The notes under the pieces were generated by a model. The model was not told where the DNA came from and ran no database searches. It saw nothing but the letters and a program-made list of their open reading frames with translations. The translations under genes were made by a program, and so were the position numbers. Shown here piece after piece: positions 1 to 9,072 of a stretch of 64,000 nt of DNA. Where the stretch lies: assembly GCF_001493375.1 (NCBI RefSeq), contig NZ_LN929896.1:324299-388298 (forward strand), in the 5' to 3' direction. The number at the start of each line of letters is the position of its first letter. Position 1 is the first letter of the stretch. The DNA comes from Streptomyces specialis (lineage in GTDB: Bacteria; Actinomycetota; Actinomycetes; Streptomycetales; Streptomycetaceae).

Positions 1-2
1 GT

Positions 3-305
3 CTTGGGCTCGATGTCGACGGGGATGCCCCGCCCGTTGTCCCGCACCTCCACCGAGCCGTCCTCGCCGAGCAGCACCTCGATGTGGTCGCAGTGGCCGC
101 CGAGCGCCTCGTCGACGGCGTTGTCGATGATCTCCCACAGGCAGTGCATCAGGCCCCGGCTGTCCGTCGACCCGATGTACATCCCGGGGCGCTTGCGCAC
201 CGCCTCCAGACCCTCCAGAACCAGCAGGTGCCGGGCGGTGTAGTTGCCCCCCGGGTCGGATCCGGTCAGCAGTGCGGCAGATGGCACGGACGTGTCGGCG
301 GTCAC
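3..305 (-). CDS. parE: DNA topoisomerase IV / gyrase-type subunit B, N-terminal part (window edge)
   Basis: The first 101 residues of a type IIA topoisomerase B subunit, running off the left edge. The GTG at 305 is followed by a short variable leader and then the GHKL ATPase start: LEGLEAVRKRPGMYIG, the Asn-containing motif EIIDNAVDEAL and the ATP-lid motif DNGRGIP. The subunit binds ATP to drive strand passage. Streptomyces carry both gyrB and parE; location next to hrdB and the leader sequence suggest parE, but gyrB cannot be excluded on sequence alone because the discriminating C-terminal parts lie outside. It is divergent from the gene at 734. Confidence 0.85.
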   Translation of the reverse strand, partial: MTADTSVPSAALLTGSDPGGNYTARHLLVLEGLEAVRKRPGMYIGSTDSRGLMHCLWEIIDNAVDEALGGHCDHIEVLLGEDGSVEVRDNGRGIPVDIEPK

Positions 306-733
306 GCAGTTCGCTCCTCGCTGAATCCAGATCTGTGGCGTAGTGCCGCTCAGAGGGTACCGAGGCTCTGTAGAGCGGTTGTGCAGCTACCCGGGGAATG
401 CCAGGGTAGCCCAGAGTCGTTCACGTGTTCGATGACTCGCATGGGTGACGCGCACGTCACGTTCCCTTCGAGGCATGAACCATTTAGGCTCCGGGCACGT
501 CCTTCTGAACGGGAGGACCGACCCCGGGTACACCGAGGTAGCCGGAACAAAAAGACCAAGACAAGCGCTTACACCTACGATCCACCCGTAATCGGCTCAT
601 TCGCCGCCAACCGGCAGCGTTCGGCCATCTCGGCAGAGACTTTTTCAGCGAGAAAGCCGCGAGCGGGAACGTTCTCGGCCTGGTTGGATGTTGTCCCTGG
701 TACGACAGCTCGTCGAGCTAGAGAAGAGGCGAC
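306..733. other. 428-bp divergent intergenic region
   Basis: No credible gene lies between the divergent parE start and the DUF7455 start. It must hold both promoters, but I see no convincing -35/-10 pair. A 13-bp palindrome (AGCTCG-T-CGAGCT) lies at 707-719, directly before the purine-rich ribosome binding site of the gene at 734. The region is less GC-rich than its surroundings between about 540 and 640. Confidence 0.6.
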
Positions 734-964
734 GTGACTACTGTTCTGACCCCCGCGACCCCGCTGACGGCCGGGGACCGCTGCGACCGCTGTGGTGCCC
801 AGGCGTATCTCCGCGTGGTCCTCGCCAACGGCGGTGAGCTCCTGTTCTGCGCCCACCACGGGCGCAAGTTCGAGCCGGAGCTCAAGAAGATCGCCGCGGA
901 GATACAGGACGAGACGGAGAAGCTCACGGCGACTCCTGCGTCCGCACACAACGACGAACGCTGA
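734..964 (+). CDS. Small DUF7455-type zinc-finger protein
   Basis: A 76-residue protein starting at GTG 734 behind a GAGAAGAGG ribosome binding site. After a short leader it shows CDRCGAQ (about residues 18-24), then FCAHHGRKF (about 39-47): two Cys pairs or Cys/His ligands of a small zinc ribbon, followed by a charged helix ending in Lys/Glu-rich sequence. The family is widespread in actinobacteria beside hrdB; its function is not known to me. It is transcribed away from parE and toward the protease gene, which it meets tail to tail. Confidence 0.8.
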   Translation: MTTVLTPATPLTAGDRCDRCGAQAYLRVVLANGGELLFCAHHGRKFEPELKKIAAEIQDETEKLTATPASAHNDER

Positions 965-986
965 TCCGGGCGTCTCTCGTCATCCA

Positions 987-1976
987 TCACCGACGGGCTC
1001 GTTCCGGCGCCTGAGCCGGACCGTGGGCGGTCACCCCAGATTCCTCCGGGGTGGCCGCCCTTTGCCCTTCCACGGCCTCGGCCGCGCGCAGCAGCTCGGC
1101 GACCGCCGCGCCGCGCGTGTAGACCCCGGGGAGGCCGGGCTCGCCGCAGCCCGCTCCCCAGGAGACGAGGCCGACCAGCCGCCCGCCGGCCACCAGAGGA
1201 CCGCCGCTGTCGCCCTGGCAGGCGTCCCGGCCCCCGCCCGGTGACGCGGCGCCCCCCATCGACTCCGGGTCGAGGCGGCTGCCCGCGGCGCCCACGGCCC
1301 CGCCGGGAGCCCCGGCACCGGCCGCTTCCGGCAGCTCCGCCTCGTACGCGTCCGCGCACGCCGCGTCGTCCAGGATCCGGACCCCCGCCGAATGGAGCCG
1401 CTCGGCGTAGCCGCCGTTCCCCGAGGTGTCCCCCCAGCCCAGGACGTCGGCGGGCGTACCCGGCGTGTAGGCGGGGTCGCCCCGGTCGGCCACCGCGATG
1501 GCGGTATGCGCCGGAAGAGGCTCGACGAGGGTGAGCACGGCGACGTCACCGGCGTGCGTCCGCTCGTCGTAGGCGGGGTTGATCCACATGTCCGCCACCG
1601 ACACCTCGCGCCCGTTCCCCGTGTTCAGGTCGTCACGCCCGGCGATCACCGCCAGGTCGCGCAGGTCCCCGGGCCCGCTGCCGGGGAGCGGCCGGGTCAG
1701 GCAGTGGGCGGCGGTCACCACCGTCCGGGGGCCGACGACCGCGCCGCCGCAGAACTGCCCCGAACGGGCGTCCCCGAACAGCTCCCGGCTGCCCAGCGCC
1801 ACCACCCACGGACTGCGGGCCACGGGAGCGGGCCGGCCGCCCACCACCGAGACACCGGCCGCGGCGGCCGTGGACGGCGACGCCGGGCCGGGCAGCGCGG
1901 GCCAGAGCAGCAGCGCGGCGGTGAGAACGGGCAGCAGAGCGGTGCGCGACGGCCGGGACGGATACGGATGACGCAT
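987..1976 (-). CDS. Secreted trypsin-like serine protease (S1 family)
   Basis: A 329-residue protein from ATG 1976. The N-terminus is a signal peptide: basic RHPYPSRPSR, a hydrophobic stretch rich in Leu/Ala, then ASPSTAAAAG. The mature part begins VVGGRPAP, the classic S1 activation site, and carries the triad motifs TAAHC, DVAVL and GDSGGP, plus a late Cys-rich SWGAGCGEPGLPGVYTR segment. It should be exported and act outside the cell. A Gly/Ala-rich insert precedes the catalytic serine, and the last 25 residues are low complexity and overlap a terminator of the opposite gene. The GTG at 2012 would extend it by 12 residues but would spoil the signal peptide. Confidence 0.88.
   Translation of the reverse strand: MRHPYPSRPSRTALLPVLTAALLLWPALPGPASPSTAAAAGVSVVGGRPAPVARSPWVVALGSRELFGDARSGQFCGGAVVGPRTVVTAAHCLTRPLPGSGPGDLRDLAVIAGRDDLNTGNGREVSVADMWINPAYDERTHAGDVAVLTLVEPLPAHTAIAVADRGDPAYTPGTPADVLGWGDTSGNGGYAERLHSAGVRILDDAACADAYEAELPEAAGAGAPGGAVGAAGSRLDPESMGGAASPGGGRDACQGDSGGPLVAGGRLVGLVSWGAGCGEPGLPGVYTRGAAVAELLRAAEAVEGQRAATPEESGVTAHGPAQAPERARR
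1025..1060 (+). terminator. Probable terminator for the DUF7455 gene, inside the 3' end of the opposing protease gene
   Basis: A 13-bp stem (GGGCGGTCACCCC / GGGGTGGCCGCCC, one G-T pair) with a 10-nt loop, followed on the + strand by CTTTGCCC. It lies about 60 bp after the DUF7455 stop and within the coding sequence for the C-terminal tail of the convergent protease. Confidence 0.55.
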
Positions 1977-2024
1977 GCGGGCTCCTGGAACCGTACGGAA
2001 TCCTGTAACCACCCAGCGTCACGG

Positions 2025-2066
2025 CGACGGCCGCGCGGCGCATCCTGAACGCGCCCGCGGCCGTCG
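2025..2066 (-). terminator. hrdB terminator hairpin
   Basis: An 11-bp perfect outer stem (CGACGGCCGCG / CGCGGCCGTCG) with a second inner 5-bp stem (GGCGC / GCGCC) around a 9-nt loop. It lies 36 bp beyond the hrdB stop and before the protease start. There is no strong U tract, as usual for this group. Confidence 0.7.
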
Positions 2067-2101
2067 TATCGCCGGCAGTGAGACCTGCCCGCCCCGGTGG
2101 C

Positions 2102-3736
2102 TCAGTCCAGGTAGTCCCTCAGCACCTGGGAGCGGGAGGGGTGACGGAGCTTGGACATGGTCTTGGACTCGATCTGGCGGATGCGCTCACGCGTCACGCC
2201 GTAGACCTTGCCGATCTCGTCCAGCGTCTTGGGCTGGCCGTCGGTGAGGCCGAACCGCATCGAGACCACGCCCGCCTCGCGCTCGCTGAGGGTATCCAGC
2301 ACCGAGTGGAGCTGCTCCTGCAACAGGGTGAAGCTGACGGCGTCCGCCGGGACCACGGCCTCGGAGTCCTCGATGAGGTCGCCGAACTCGCTGTCGCCGT
2401 CCTCGCCGAGTGGGGTGTGGAGGGAGATCGGCTCGCGGCCGTACTTCTGGACCTCGACGACCTTCTCCGGGGTCATGTCGAGTTCCTTGGCCAGCTCCTC
2501 CGGGGTGGGCTCGCGGCCCAGGTCCTGGAGCATCTGCCGCTGGACGCGGGCGAGCTTGTTGATCACCTCGACCATGTGCACCGGGATACGGATGGTGCGC
2601 GCCTGGTCGGCCATGGCGCGGGTGATGGCCTGCCGGATCCACCAGGTGGCGTACGTGGAGAACTTGTAGCCCTTGGTGTAGTCGAACTTCTCGACGGCGC
2701 GGATCAGACCCAGGTTGCCCTCCTGGATCAGGTCCAGGAAGAGCATGCCGCGGCCGGTGTACCGCTTGGCGAGCGAGACCACGAGGCGGAGGTTGGCCTC
2801 CAGCAGGTGGTTCTTCGCGCGGCGGCCGTCCTCGGAGATGATCTCCAGCTCGCGCCTGAGCTTCGGGGCGATCTTGTCGGAGCTGGCGAGCTTGTCCTCG
2901 GCGAAGAGCCCCGCCTCGATGCGCTTGGCGAGCTCGACCTCCTGCTCGGCGTTGAGCAGGGGGACCTTGCCGATCTGCTTGAGGTAGTCCTTGACCGGGT
3001 CGGCGGTGGCGCCGGCCGCGGCGACCTGCTGGGCGGGAGCGTCGTCCTCGTCCTCGTCGGAGAGGATGAAGCCCTCGTTCTCCGGCTTGCCGTCGGGGCC
3101 CTCGCCCGGGGTGGCGCCCCGGACGGCCCGCTCGGTGGGCTCCTCCAGCCCCTCCTCCTCGCCCTCCAGGAACTCGTCGACGATCTCCTTCTTCGAGTCC
3201 GTCTTCTTGCCGGGGGCGGCGGTCTTCTTCGCCGCGGCGGCCTTCTTGGCGGGAGCCTTCTTCGCCGCGGCCTTCTTGGCGGGCGCCTTCTTGGCCGCCG
3301 CCTGCTTCTTCGCCGCGGACCCCGCGGCGTCGGCGTCGGCGTCGCTCAGCGGGCCGCCGGCGGTGATGTCGTCCTCGCCCCCGGGGGCCGGGTCCTCGGG
3401 GTGAGCCGTGGCCGTGGCCTTGGCGGGCGTGGTCTTGGCCGCGACGGTCTTGGTCGCCGTCCGCTTGGCCGTCGTCTTCGCGGCGACACTCTTCCGGGTG
3501 CGCTTGGGCGCCTCGGCGGCACTCACCATCAGCGTCACGCCCTCCTCGTCGAGGATCTGGTTGAGGCTGCGCAGAACGTTCTTCCACTGGGTTGACGGGA
3601 TCTGGTCGGCCTCGAAGGCCCGGCGCACGTCATCGCCGGCGATCTGCCCCTCGGCCTTTCCCCGTTCGATGAGCGCCATCACAGAATCGGACTCGGCGAT
3701 CTCGGCAGGGAGAGTACGGGAAGTGCTGGCCGACAC
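2102..3736 (-). CDS. hrdB: Principal RNA polymerase sigma factor HrdB (sigma-70 family)
   Basis: 544 residues from GTG 3736 (reading VSASTSRTLP), with GAGAGG as ribosome binding site. Domain order: conserved N-terminal region (MALIERGKAEGQ, about 17-28), a Lys/Ala/Pro-rich tract of AKKAP-like repeats (about 85-180), an acidic stretch, region 1.2 (DPVKDYLKQIGKVPLL), region 2 with the RLVVSLAKRYTGRG and TYATWWIRQAI motifs for -10 recognition and melting, region 3, and region 4 with the helix-turn-helix VTRERIRQIESK. It ends in LRDYLD, as essential actinobacterial sigma factors do. It directs housekeeping transcription. The Lys/Ala repeats are typical of Streptomyces HrdB. Longer upstream starts in the frame lack family similarity. 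Confidence 0.98.
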   Translation of the reverse strand: MSASTSRTLPAEIAESDSVMALIERGKAEGQIAGDDVRRAFEADQIPSTQWKNVLRSLNQILDEEGVTLMVSAAEAPKRTRKSVAAKTTAKRTATKTVAAKTTPAKATATAHPEDPAPGGEDDITAGGPLSDADADAAGSAAKKQAAAKKAPAKKAAAKKAPAKKAAAAKKTAAPGKKTDSKKEIVDEFLEGEEEGLEEPTERAVRGATPGEGPDGKPENEGFILSDEDEDDAPAQQVAAAGATADPVKDYLKQIGKVPLLNAEQEVELAKRIEAGLFAEDKLASSDKIAPKLRRELEIISEDGRRAKNHLLEANLRLVVSLAKRYTGRGMLFLDLIQEGNLGLIRAVEKFDYTKGYKFSTYATWWIRQAITRAMADQARTIRIPVHMVEVINKLARVQRQMLQDLGREPTPEELAKELDMTPEKVVEVQKYGREPISLHTPLGEDGDSEFGDLIEDSEAVVPADAVSFTLLQEQLHSVLDTLSEREAGVVSMRFGLTDGQPKTLDEIGKVYGVTRERIRQIESKTMSKLRHPSRSQVLRDYLD

Positions 3737-4015
3737 GAACAACCTCTCGGAAACTCTGGGAACGGCTTGAGACCCGCCCGGTGCGAGCGGGACCGTGACC
3801 GGCGGCGGGGGGAGCCGACGGCTGCGGTGGAGCGGCGGCGGATCACTGTCCGGCCGCTGCGGCCACCTCTCCAATCATCGCGCTGTTCCCCGAAGTGTTA
3901 CGCAGCTTTCGCGTGTCCCGAGTCACACCGCACGCTCGACTGTAGCGGGCCGGGGCGGAAGCGTCGCCGGAGCCCTGCCCGGACGGGGCCCGGCGACGCG
4001 TCGGTGAGCGCCGTG

Positions 4016-4942
4016 TCAGTGCTCGCGCGGAGCCGGAACCACATGGTCGGAGCCCGCCGGGGCCGGACCGGCCGCCGGGATCGCGGTGTCGTGGGAAAAG
4101 CTGAGGAGGTGCCGCATCGCGGTCTCGGCGGCCGGGGGTTCGCCGGACGCGATCGCGTCGACGATGCGCTGGTGCAGGGCGATGGATCCCTCGGTGGGGT
4201 GCTCGCACCCGGAGGAGGCTCCGCCGGAGACCTGGAGGGCGGAGGCGACGATGCCGGAGAGGTGCTCCAGCATCCGGTTGCCCCCGGCCTGGAGCAGCAG
4301 GCCGTGGAACTCGGCGTCCGCACGCGAGAACGTGAGGCTGTCTCCCTGGCCCAGGGCGTGGGTCATGATGTCGACCATGTCGCCGATGCGCTGGCGGATC
4401 TCGTCGGGGGCGTCGACCGCGGCGAGGCGGGCCGCGAGCGGCTCGATGGTGAGGCGCAGCTCGCTCAGCTCGCGGCGCTGGTCCTCGCGCTGCGGGCCGA
4501 AGGCCCGCCATTCGATGATGTCGGGGTCGAGCAGGTTCCAGTCGCCGACGGGCCGGACCCGGGTGCCGACGTTGGGGCGGGCGCTGACGAGGCCCTTGGC
4601 CTCCAGCACGCGCAGGGACTCGCGGACCACGGTCCGGGAGACCTCGAAGCGCTGGCCGATCTCCTCGGGGACGAGCGGGCGGTCGGCGCCCAGGTCGCCG
4701 GAGACGATCATCTGGCCGAGCTGCTGCACGAGTTGACCGTGCAGCCCCCGGCCGCGGGTGCCCGCGGCCCGGCGGCCGACGCGGCCGAGGTCCGGGTCGC
4801 CGCCGTCCCAGGCGGGGGCGTTGGTGGTGCGGGCGGCGCCGGTGGATTCGGCGTAGGAGTAGCGGTCGATCTCGCTCGGGCCGGAGCGGCCGGGGTCGGT
4901 GGAGCGAGTGGCGGTCATCATGGAGTGCGCAAGGGTAGTCAC
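4016..4942 (-). CDS. FadR-type GntR-family transcriptional regulator (FCD domain)
   Basis: A 308-residue regulator with a variable 60-residue leader, an N-terminal winged helix (LHGQLVQQLGQMIVSGDL, then EIGQRFEVSRTVVRESLRVLEAKGLV, about 65-125) and a helical FCD ligand-binding domain (about 160-295) containing the DAEFHGLLLQAGGN and LHQRIVDAI motifs whose Asp/His residues usually bind a metal or carboxylate ligand. The effector is unknown. I chose GTG 4942 because similar proteins begin TTLAH as I recall; the AAAGGAGG sequence sits only one base upstream, which is tight, so ATG 4921 or ATG 4918 are possible. It follows hrdB on the same strand after a 279-bp gap that holds the hrdB promoter region. 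Confidence 0.85.
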   Translation of the reverse strand: MTTLAHSMMTATRSTDPGRSGPSEIDRYSYAESTGAARTTNAPAWDGGDPDLGRVGRRAAGTRGRGLHGQLVQQLGQMIVSGDLGADRPLVPEEIGQRFEVSRTVVRESLRVLEAKGLVSARPNVGTRVRPVGDWNLLDPDIIEWRAFGPQREDQRRELSELRLTIEPLAARLAAVDAPDEIRQRIGDMVDIMTHALGQGDSLTFSRADAEFHGLLLQAGGNRMLEHLSGIVASALQVSGGASSGCEHPTEGSIALHQRIVDAIASGEPPAAETAMRHLLSFSHDTAIPAAGPAPAGSDHVVPAPREH

Positions 4943-5100
4943 GCCTCCTTTGTCGGCGGCGCCCGTTGGCACCTTGAGGTCTTTGGTGAAAAGCACACGA
5001 AAGGGTGATCGGCGACTCCCGCATAATTGACGCCTAACCGGAAGGAAATGGACCCCGCTCGTCCAAGGCGGACACCCGGCACGGGCGTTGGGGCGCCCCG

Positions 5101-5127
5101 CCGCCGGAGGCCGTCGCGGCCTGGCGG
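5101..5127 (-). terminator. Possible terminator after the ABC exporter gene
   Basis: A bulged hairpin (CCGCC-gg-AGGCCG against CGGCCTGGCGG) about 14 bp beyond the stop codon of the ABC gene. No U tract; weak candidate. Confidence 0.35.
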
Positions 5128-5140
5128 GCCACGGGCCGTT

Positions 5141-6928
5141 TCAGCGCGGGTTGTTGCGCAGGCTGACGAGGGCGTATCCGCACAACAGCACCGTGAGCGA
5201 CAGTCCGAGCGCCCAGCCGATCGGCTGGGACGCCAGGCGCACAGTCGCGGACAGCCAGCGGTCGATCCCGGACGGAAACGGAAGGGCCGACAACGCCTGC
5301 AGCCGGTCCGGCAGTCCGTCCAGCGACCGGCCGGCCGGGCTCGTCGGCAGGGCCCGCAGCGCGGGGACCAGTCCCAGGGGCACGGCGGCGACGGCGGCCA
5401 GCCCGACGGCCGTGGAACGGAAGACGCCGGCCGCGAGCAGGCCCGCCCAGGCGCAGGCGGCGGAGAGCGCGGCCGTGGTGAGGAGAACCCGCTGCCAGGG
5501 GCCGTCGATGGGGATGTCCTGGCCGAACAGGAGCGTCAGGGTCAGGGAGTTGAGGACGACTCCGGCGCAGCTCAGCAGGATCGCCGCGCCCGAGGAGACG
5601 ACGAGCTTGCCGGCGAGCAGGGAAAGCCTGCGCGGCACGGGGACGCGGGCCGGGCTGAGCGCGGGATAGCGGAACTCCTGGCCGAAGGAAAGGGCCCGGA
5701 GCGCGCCCGCCACGATGGCGACCGGCGGCAGGGGCAGCGGCTGGGCCCAGCCGGTGAGCACGCGCCCGGCGGAGCGGTCACCGGCGGAGGACAGGACGAG
5801 TCCGGTCACCAGGGAGGCCAGCAGGGTGGCGGCCATCAGCCACCACCCGGTGCCCACGCCGGCCCACCGGCGCAGCTCGTAGCGCACCGGCCAGCTCGGC
5901 CCCGGCGGCGGGACGGCGGGGAGCCGGGGCGGCAGCGCCGCCGCGCCGGCCCCGGGACGGGGCGCCCGGCGTCGCGCGCGCCGGTCCGCGCCCGCCGCCC
6001 TGCCGTCGGCGCGGCGCAACGGCCCGGCCGGTGACCGGTCCCCGGAGTCCCCGATCTCGTCGGCCAGTTGATGCACCAGGACACGGTTGCGGTAGGCGAT
6101 CTCCCCCACCACCGCGCAGTCGCTGCCGAAGACCGACAGCCTGCTGCCCGACTCCCGCACCACCTCCACCGGGCCGGTCCCCGCCGGGGCCGCCTCGGCG
6201 CGGAACTCCCGGGTGAGCGCCGCCGCGAGCCGGTCCGCGTGCGGCGTGCGCACGGCCACCCGAGGCCGCAGCCTCGCACGCGCGAAGTCGTCGACCACCT
6301 GATCCGCCACCAGCCGCCCGGCGTTCAGGGTGACCACACGGTCGGCGAACCGCACCGCCTCCGCCGCGCTCCGCGTGGTGACGAGCACCGCGCCGCCCTG
6401 GTCCGCGTAGCCGCGCAGCAGGGCGCGCAACCACGCGGCCTCGCGGGGGGACAGGCCGTGGGCGGGCTCGTCCAGGACGAGGGTGTGCGGGTCGCCGAGC
6501 AGCGCGACCGCCAGTCCCAGTCGCCGGTCCATGCCCAGGGAGAACCGGCCGAGCCGCTGGTCGGCGAGCCCGCTGAGCCCCACCACGTCGAGGACGTCCT
6601 CGGCCCGGCCCGCCGGGACCCCGGCCGCCGCGGCGAGCATCCGCAGATGCCCGACGGCGGTGCGGCGCGGGCGGCCGGGCACGTCACCGAGGAGAACCCC
6701 GATCTCCCGCGCCGGGTGCGGGACTCGGGCCAGCGGCCGGCCGCGGAACAGCGCGACTCCGCGCCCGGGGCAGAGTTGGAGCATCAGCCGCAGGGCGGTG
6801 GACTTGCCCGCCCCGGGCGGGCCGAGGAGCGCGGTCACGCTTCCCGGGCGCGCCTCGAAGGTGAGATCGTCAACGGTCGGGGGCCGGCCGCGCCGGGCGG
6901 CGCTGGTGAGTCCGATGGCCTGGATCAT
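5141..6928 (-). CDS. ABC exporter with ATPase and membrane domain in one chain
   Basis: 595 residues from ATG 6928 (GGGAGAA upstream). The N-terminal ATPase (about 1-215) has Walker A GPPGAGKST, a degenerate signature FSLGM, Walker B LVLDEP and an H-like TTRSAAE motif. A Pro/Ala/Arg-rich linker follows (about 290-345). The C-terminal 250 residues hold about six hydrophobic segments of ABC-2 permease type, ending GYALVSLRNNPR. Fusion in the order ATPase-permease fits an exporter of the ABC-2 class, but the substrate cannot be told. The weak signature motif suggests a divergent subfamily; no partner protein is next to it. Confidence 0.8.
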   Translation of the reverse strand: MIQAIGLTSAARRGRPPTVDDLTFEARPGSVTALLGPPGAGKSTALRLMLQLCPGRGVALFRGRPLARVPHPAREIGVLLGDVPGRPRRTAVGHLRMLAAAAGVPAGRAEDVLDVVGLSGLADQRLGRFSLGMDRRLGLAVALLGDPHTLVLDEPAHGLSPREAAWLRALLRGYADQGGAVLVTTRSAAEAVRFADRVVTLNAGRLVADQVVDDFARARLRPRVAVRTPHADRLAAALTREFRAEAAPAGTGPVEVVRESGSRLSVFGSDCAVVGEIAYRNRVLVHQLADEIGDSGDRSPAGPLRRADGRAAGADRRARRRAPRPGAGAAALPPRLPAVPPPGPSWPVRYELRRWAGVGTGWWLMAATLLASLVTGLVLSSAGDRSAGRVLTGWAQPLPLPPVAIVAGALRALSFGQEFRYPALSPARVPVPRRLSLLAGKLVVSSGAAILLSCAGVVLNSLTLTLLFGQDIPIDGPWQRVLLTTAALSAACAWAGLLAAGVFRSTAVGLAAVAAVPLGLVPALRALPTSPAGRSLDGLPDRLQALSALPFPSGIDRWLSATVRLASQPIGWALGLSLTVLLCGYALVSLRNNPR

Positions 6929-7007
6929 CGATTCTCCCGTTGAGCATGCACCCTCGCACGATAACGGGACATATCGGATTTTCCGCGCAACGCGCAGGCG
7001 TCGCGGC

Positions 7008-7748
7008 CTACACCTCGGGGCGCAGCATCGGCGGGTTGAGCAGCGTCGCGCCACCCGCTCTGAACAACTGCGCGGGACGGCCGCCCTGACGGGTCGTCGT
7101 GCCGCCGACCGGCACCAGGAAACCGGGCGTCCCGGTCACCTTCCGGTGGAAGTTGCGCGGATCGAGGGCGACTCCCCACACCGCTTCGTACACCCTGCGC
7201 AGCTCGCCGACCGTGAACTCCGCCGGGCAGAACGCGGCGGCGAGCGAGGAGTACTCGATCTTGGACCGGGCGCGTTCGACCCCGTCTGCGAGGATGCGCG
7301 CGTGGTCGAACGCGAGCCGGTCGACGGGACCGCCGTCGGTGGAGCCCAGCAGCCGCGCCACGGGCGTCCACTGGGCGCTGCCCGCGTCACCTCCCGCGGT
7401 GGGGGCGGGCAGATCCGGAGCGAGCACCAGATGAGCCACGCTGACCACGCGCATCCGCGGATCGCGGTGCGGATCGCCGTAGGTCGCGAGCTGTTCGAGA
7501 TGGGCACCCGCGTGCCGGCTCTCCGAGTCCTGCGCCCGCAGCCCCGTTTCCTCGGCCAGCTCCCGCGCGGCGGCCGAGGCCAGGTCCTCGTCGACCCGCA
7601 CGAACCCGCCGGGGAGCGCCCACCGGCCCCGGTGCGGTTCCTCGGCCCGGCGCACGGTGAGGGCGCACAGCGCATGCCGCCGGACGGTGAGCACGACCAG
7701 ATCGACGGTGACGGCGAACGGCGGGAAGTCCGACGGGTCGTAGGGCAT
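7008..7748 (-). CDS. NUDIX domain protein with C-terminal winged helix (NrtR-like)
   Basis: 246 residues from ATG 7748. The N-terminal NUDIX fold carries the box starting GGFVRVDEDL and continuing to RELAEETGL (about 45-68), with the Glu residues needed for metal binding intact. The C-terminal third (FTVGELRRVYEAVWG, then NFHRKVTGTPGFLVPVG) resembles the winged-helix DNA-binding domain of NrtR-type regulators, which use the NUDIX domain to sense ADP-ribose-like nucleotides and repress NAD-related genes. Whether this copy is an active hydrolase, a sensor or both is not decided by sequence. It follows the DUF4192 gene on the same strand with a 31-bp gap. Confidence 0.82.
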   Translation of the reverse strand: MPYDPSDFPPFAVTVDLVVLTVRRHALCALTVRRAEEPHRGRWALPGGFVRVDEDLASAAARELAEETGLRAQDSESRHAGAHLEQLATYGDPHRDPRMRVVSVAHLVLAPDLPAPTAGGDAGSAQWTPVARLLGSTDGGPVDRLAFDHARILADGVERARSKIEYSSLAAAFCPAEFTVGELRRVYEAVWGVALDPRNFHRKVTGTPGFLVPVGGTTTRQGGRPAQLFRAGGATLLNPPMLRPEV

Positions 7749-7779
7749 GCCGTGATCATAGGGGGACCCACGACGGGAG

Positions 7780-8931
7780 TCAGAGCCTGCGGGCGGCCCG
7801 CTGCTGGCGCATGCAGCGGCGCAGTGGCTCGGGGTCGAGACCGTCGTTGCAGGCTTGATGCAGCAGCCTGGCGAAGACGTACTCCGGGTCGGTCTCCAGG
7901 GCCAGACCGAGCGCCACCTGGGCCCCGGGCTCGTCGCCCGAGGACCAGGCGACCCAGCCGGCGAGGGTGAGCGGAGCCGCCGCGTGCCCGCGGTAGGCCG
8001 CGACACAACGCCGGGAGAGGGCACGCCACAAGCGGAGCGCGACCTCGGCGTCGGCGCCCTCCATCCACTCGGCGGCCCGGTCGCGGCTGACCCGGTCCTG
8101 CAGGCCGAGGATGAGCAGCGCGGCGTCGTCGGAGGTGAGCAGGGCGTCGTCGGTCGCGTCGGCCGCCGCGTCGCCGGGGTCGGCCGGGGCGGGGGCGCGG
8201 CGGAAGCGGCCCATCAGCCGCTCGGCCAGCTCCGTGGTCTCCGCGCGGACCGAGGCCGCCGCCGGGGGGCCGGCGAGCATTCTCGGTGTGAGCACGGCCG
8301 CCGCCGCGTCCAGCGCCCTGAGCTGCCGGGCTCCCGCGGGCCCGTCGAGCGGCGCGAACCGCCGTCTCAGCTCGGTGAGCGAGCCGCGGACCTCGATCCC
8401 CGCGTAGGCCGCGGCCACGGCCATCGCCGAAGTGCCCGCCCGGGGCAGCTCGTTCCCCTCGCCGGTGCAACAGCCCGGCTCCACGCAGCAGTACGACCAG
8501 TAGCGGTCGCGGGTCACGTAGAGCGCCTCGCAGACGGGAACTTCGAGGGCGCCGCACGTGGTGCGCAGCCGCTGGGCCAGCGGCCGGAGCCGCTCCATGG
8601 TGTCCTGGGCCCGGCCCTGGCCCGGTGGCGCCTGGCAGAGGTAGACGACCGCCGCCTCGGGGCGGTCGCCCCGGGCCTCGCTGTTCTCCACGAGGCAGGC
8701 GGCGAGCTCGTCGGCGGTCGCGTTCCACTCCTCGGGATTCCCGGGGATGGCGGTGCGGATCCGGCCGCCGAGGCGACCGCGCGGCCCGTGCAGGCCGATG
8801 AGGACGATCGAGTCGTCCGGGTGGTAACCCAGCAGGTAGGGCAGGGCGTCGGCCAGCTCGGCGGGGCCGCGCAGCTTGACGCGGCAGTCGGACAGGGACA
8901 GTTCGGGAGCGGATCCGCTGTGTCGGGTCAT
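7780..8931 (-). CDS. DUF4192 domain protein
   Basis: 383 residues from ATG 8931. It matches the DUF4192 family by its opening VKLRGPAELADALPYLLGYHPDDSIV-type segment (about 18-45) and its C-terminal AGWVAWSSGDEPGAQVALGLAL segment (about 320-345), a TPR-like helix pair. It has an internal Cys cluster (YCCVEPGCC, about 152-160) that may bind metal. No function is established to my knowledge; it is common in actinobacteria, often near recQ. It is divergent from recQ, with 141 bp between the two starts. Confidence 0.8.
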   Translation of the reverse strand: MTRHSGSAPELSLSDCRVKLRGPAELADALPYLLGYHPDDSIVLIGLHGPRGRLGGRIRTAIPGNPEEWNATADELAACLVENSEARGDRPEAAVVYLCQAPPGQGRAQDTMERLRPLAQRLRTTCGALEVPVCEALYVTRDRYWSYCCVEPGCCTGEGNELPRAGTSAMAVAAAYAGIEVRGSLTELRRRFAPLDGPAGARQLRALDAAAAVLTPRMLAGPPAAASVRAETTELAERLMGRFRRAPAPADPGDAAADATDDALLTSDDAALLILGLQDRVSRDRAAEWMEGADAEVALRLWRALSRRCVAAYRGHAAAPLTLAGWVAWSSGDEPGAQVALGLALETDPEYVFARLLHQACNDGLDPEPLRRCMRQQRAARRL

Positions 8932-9072
8932 GGCGGGAGGATGCCGTTTCGGGGCCCTTCGGCGTCGTCGGCCGTCCACAGCACCGTCCGTCCGTCATAC
9001 GAGTCATAAGAATGAATGGGTTTTCCACAGGGCGGTTGGCGGGAAGGCCCGCTCATCGGCTTGCATGGGGGC

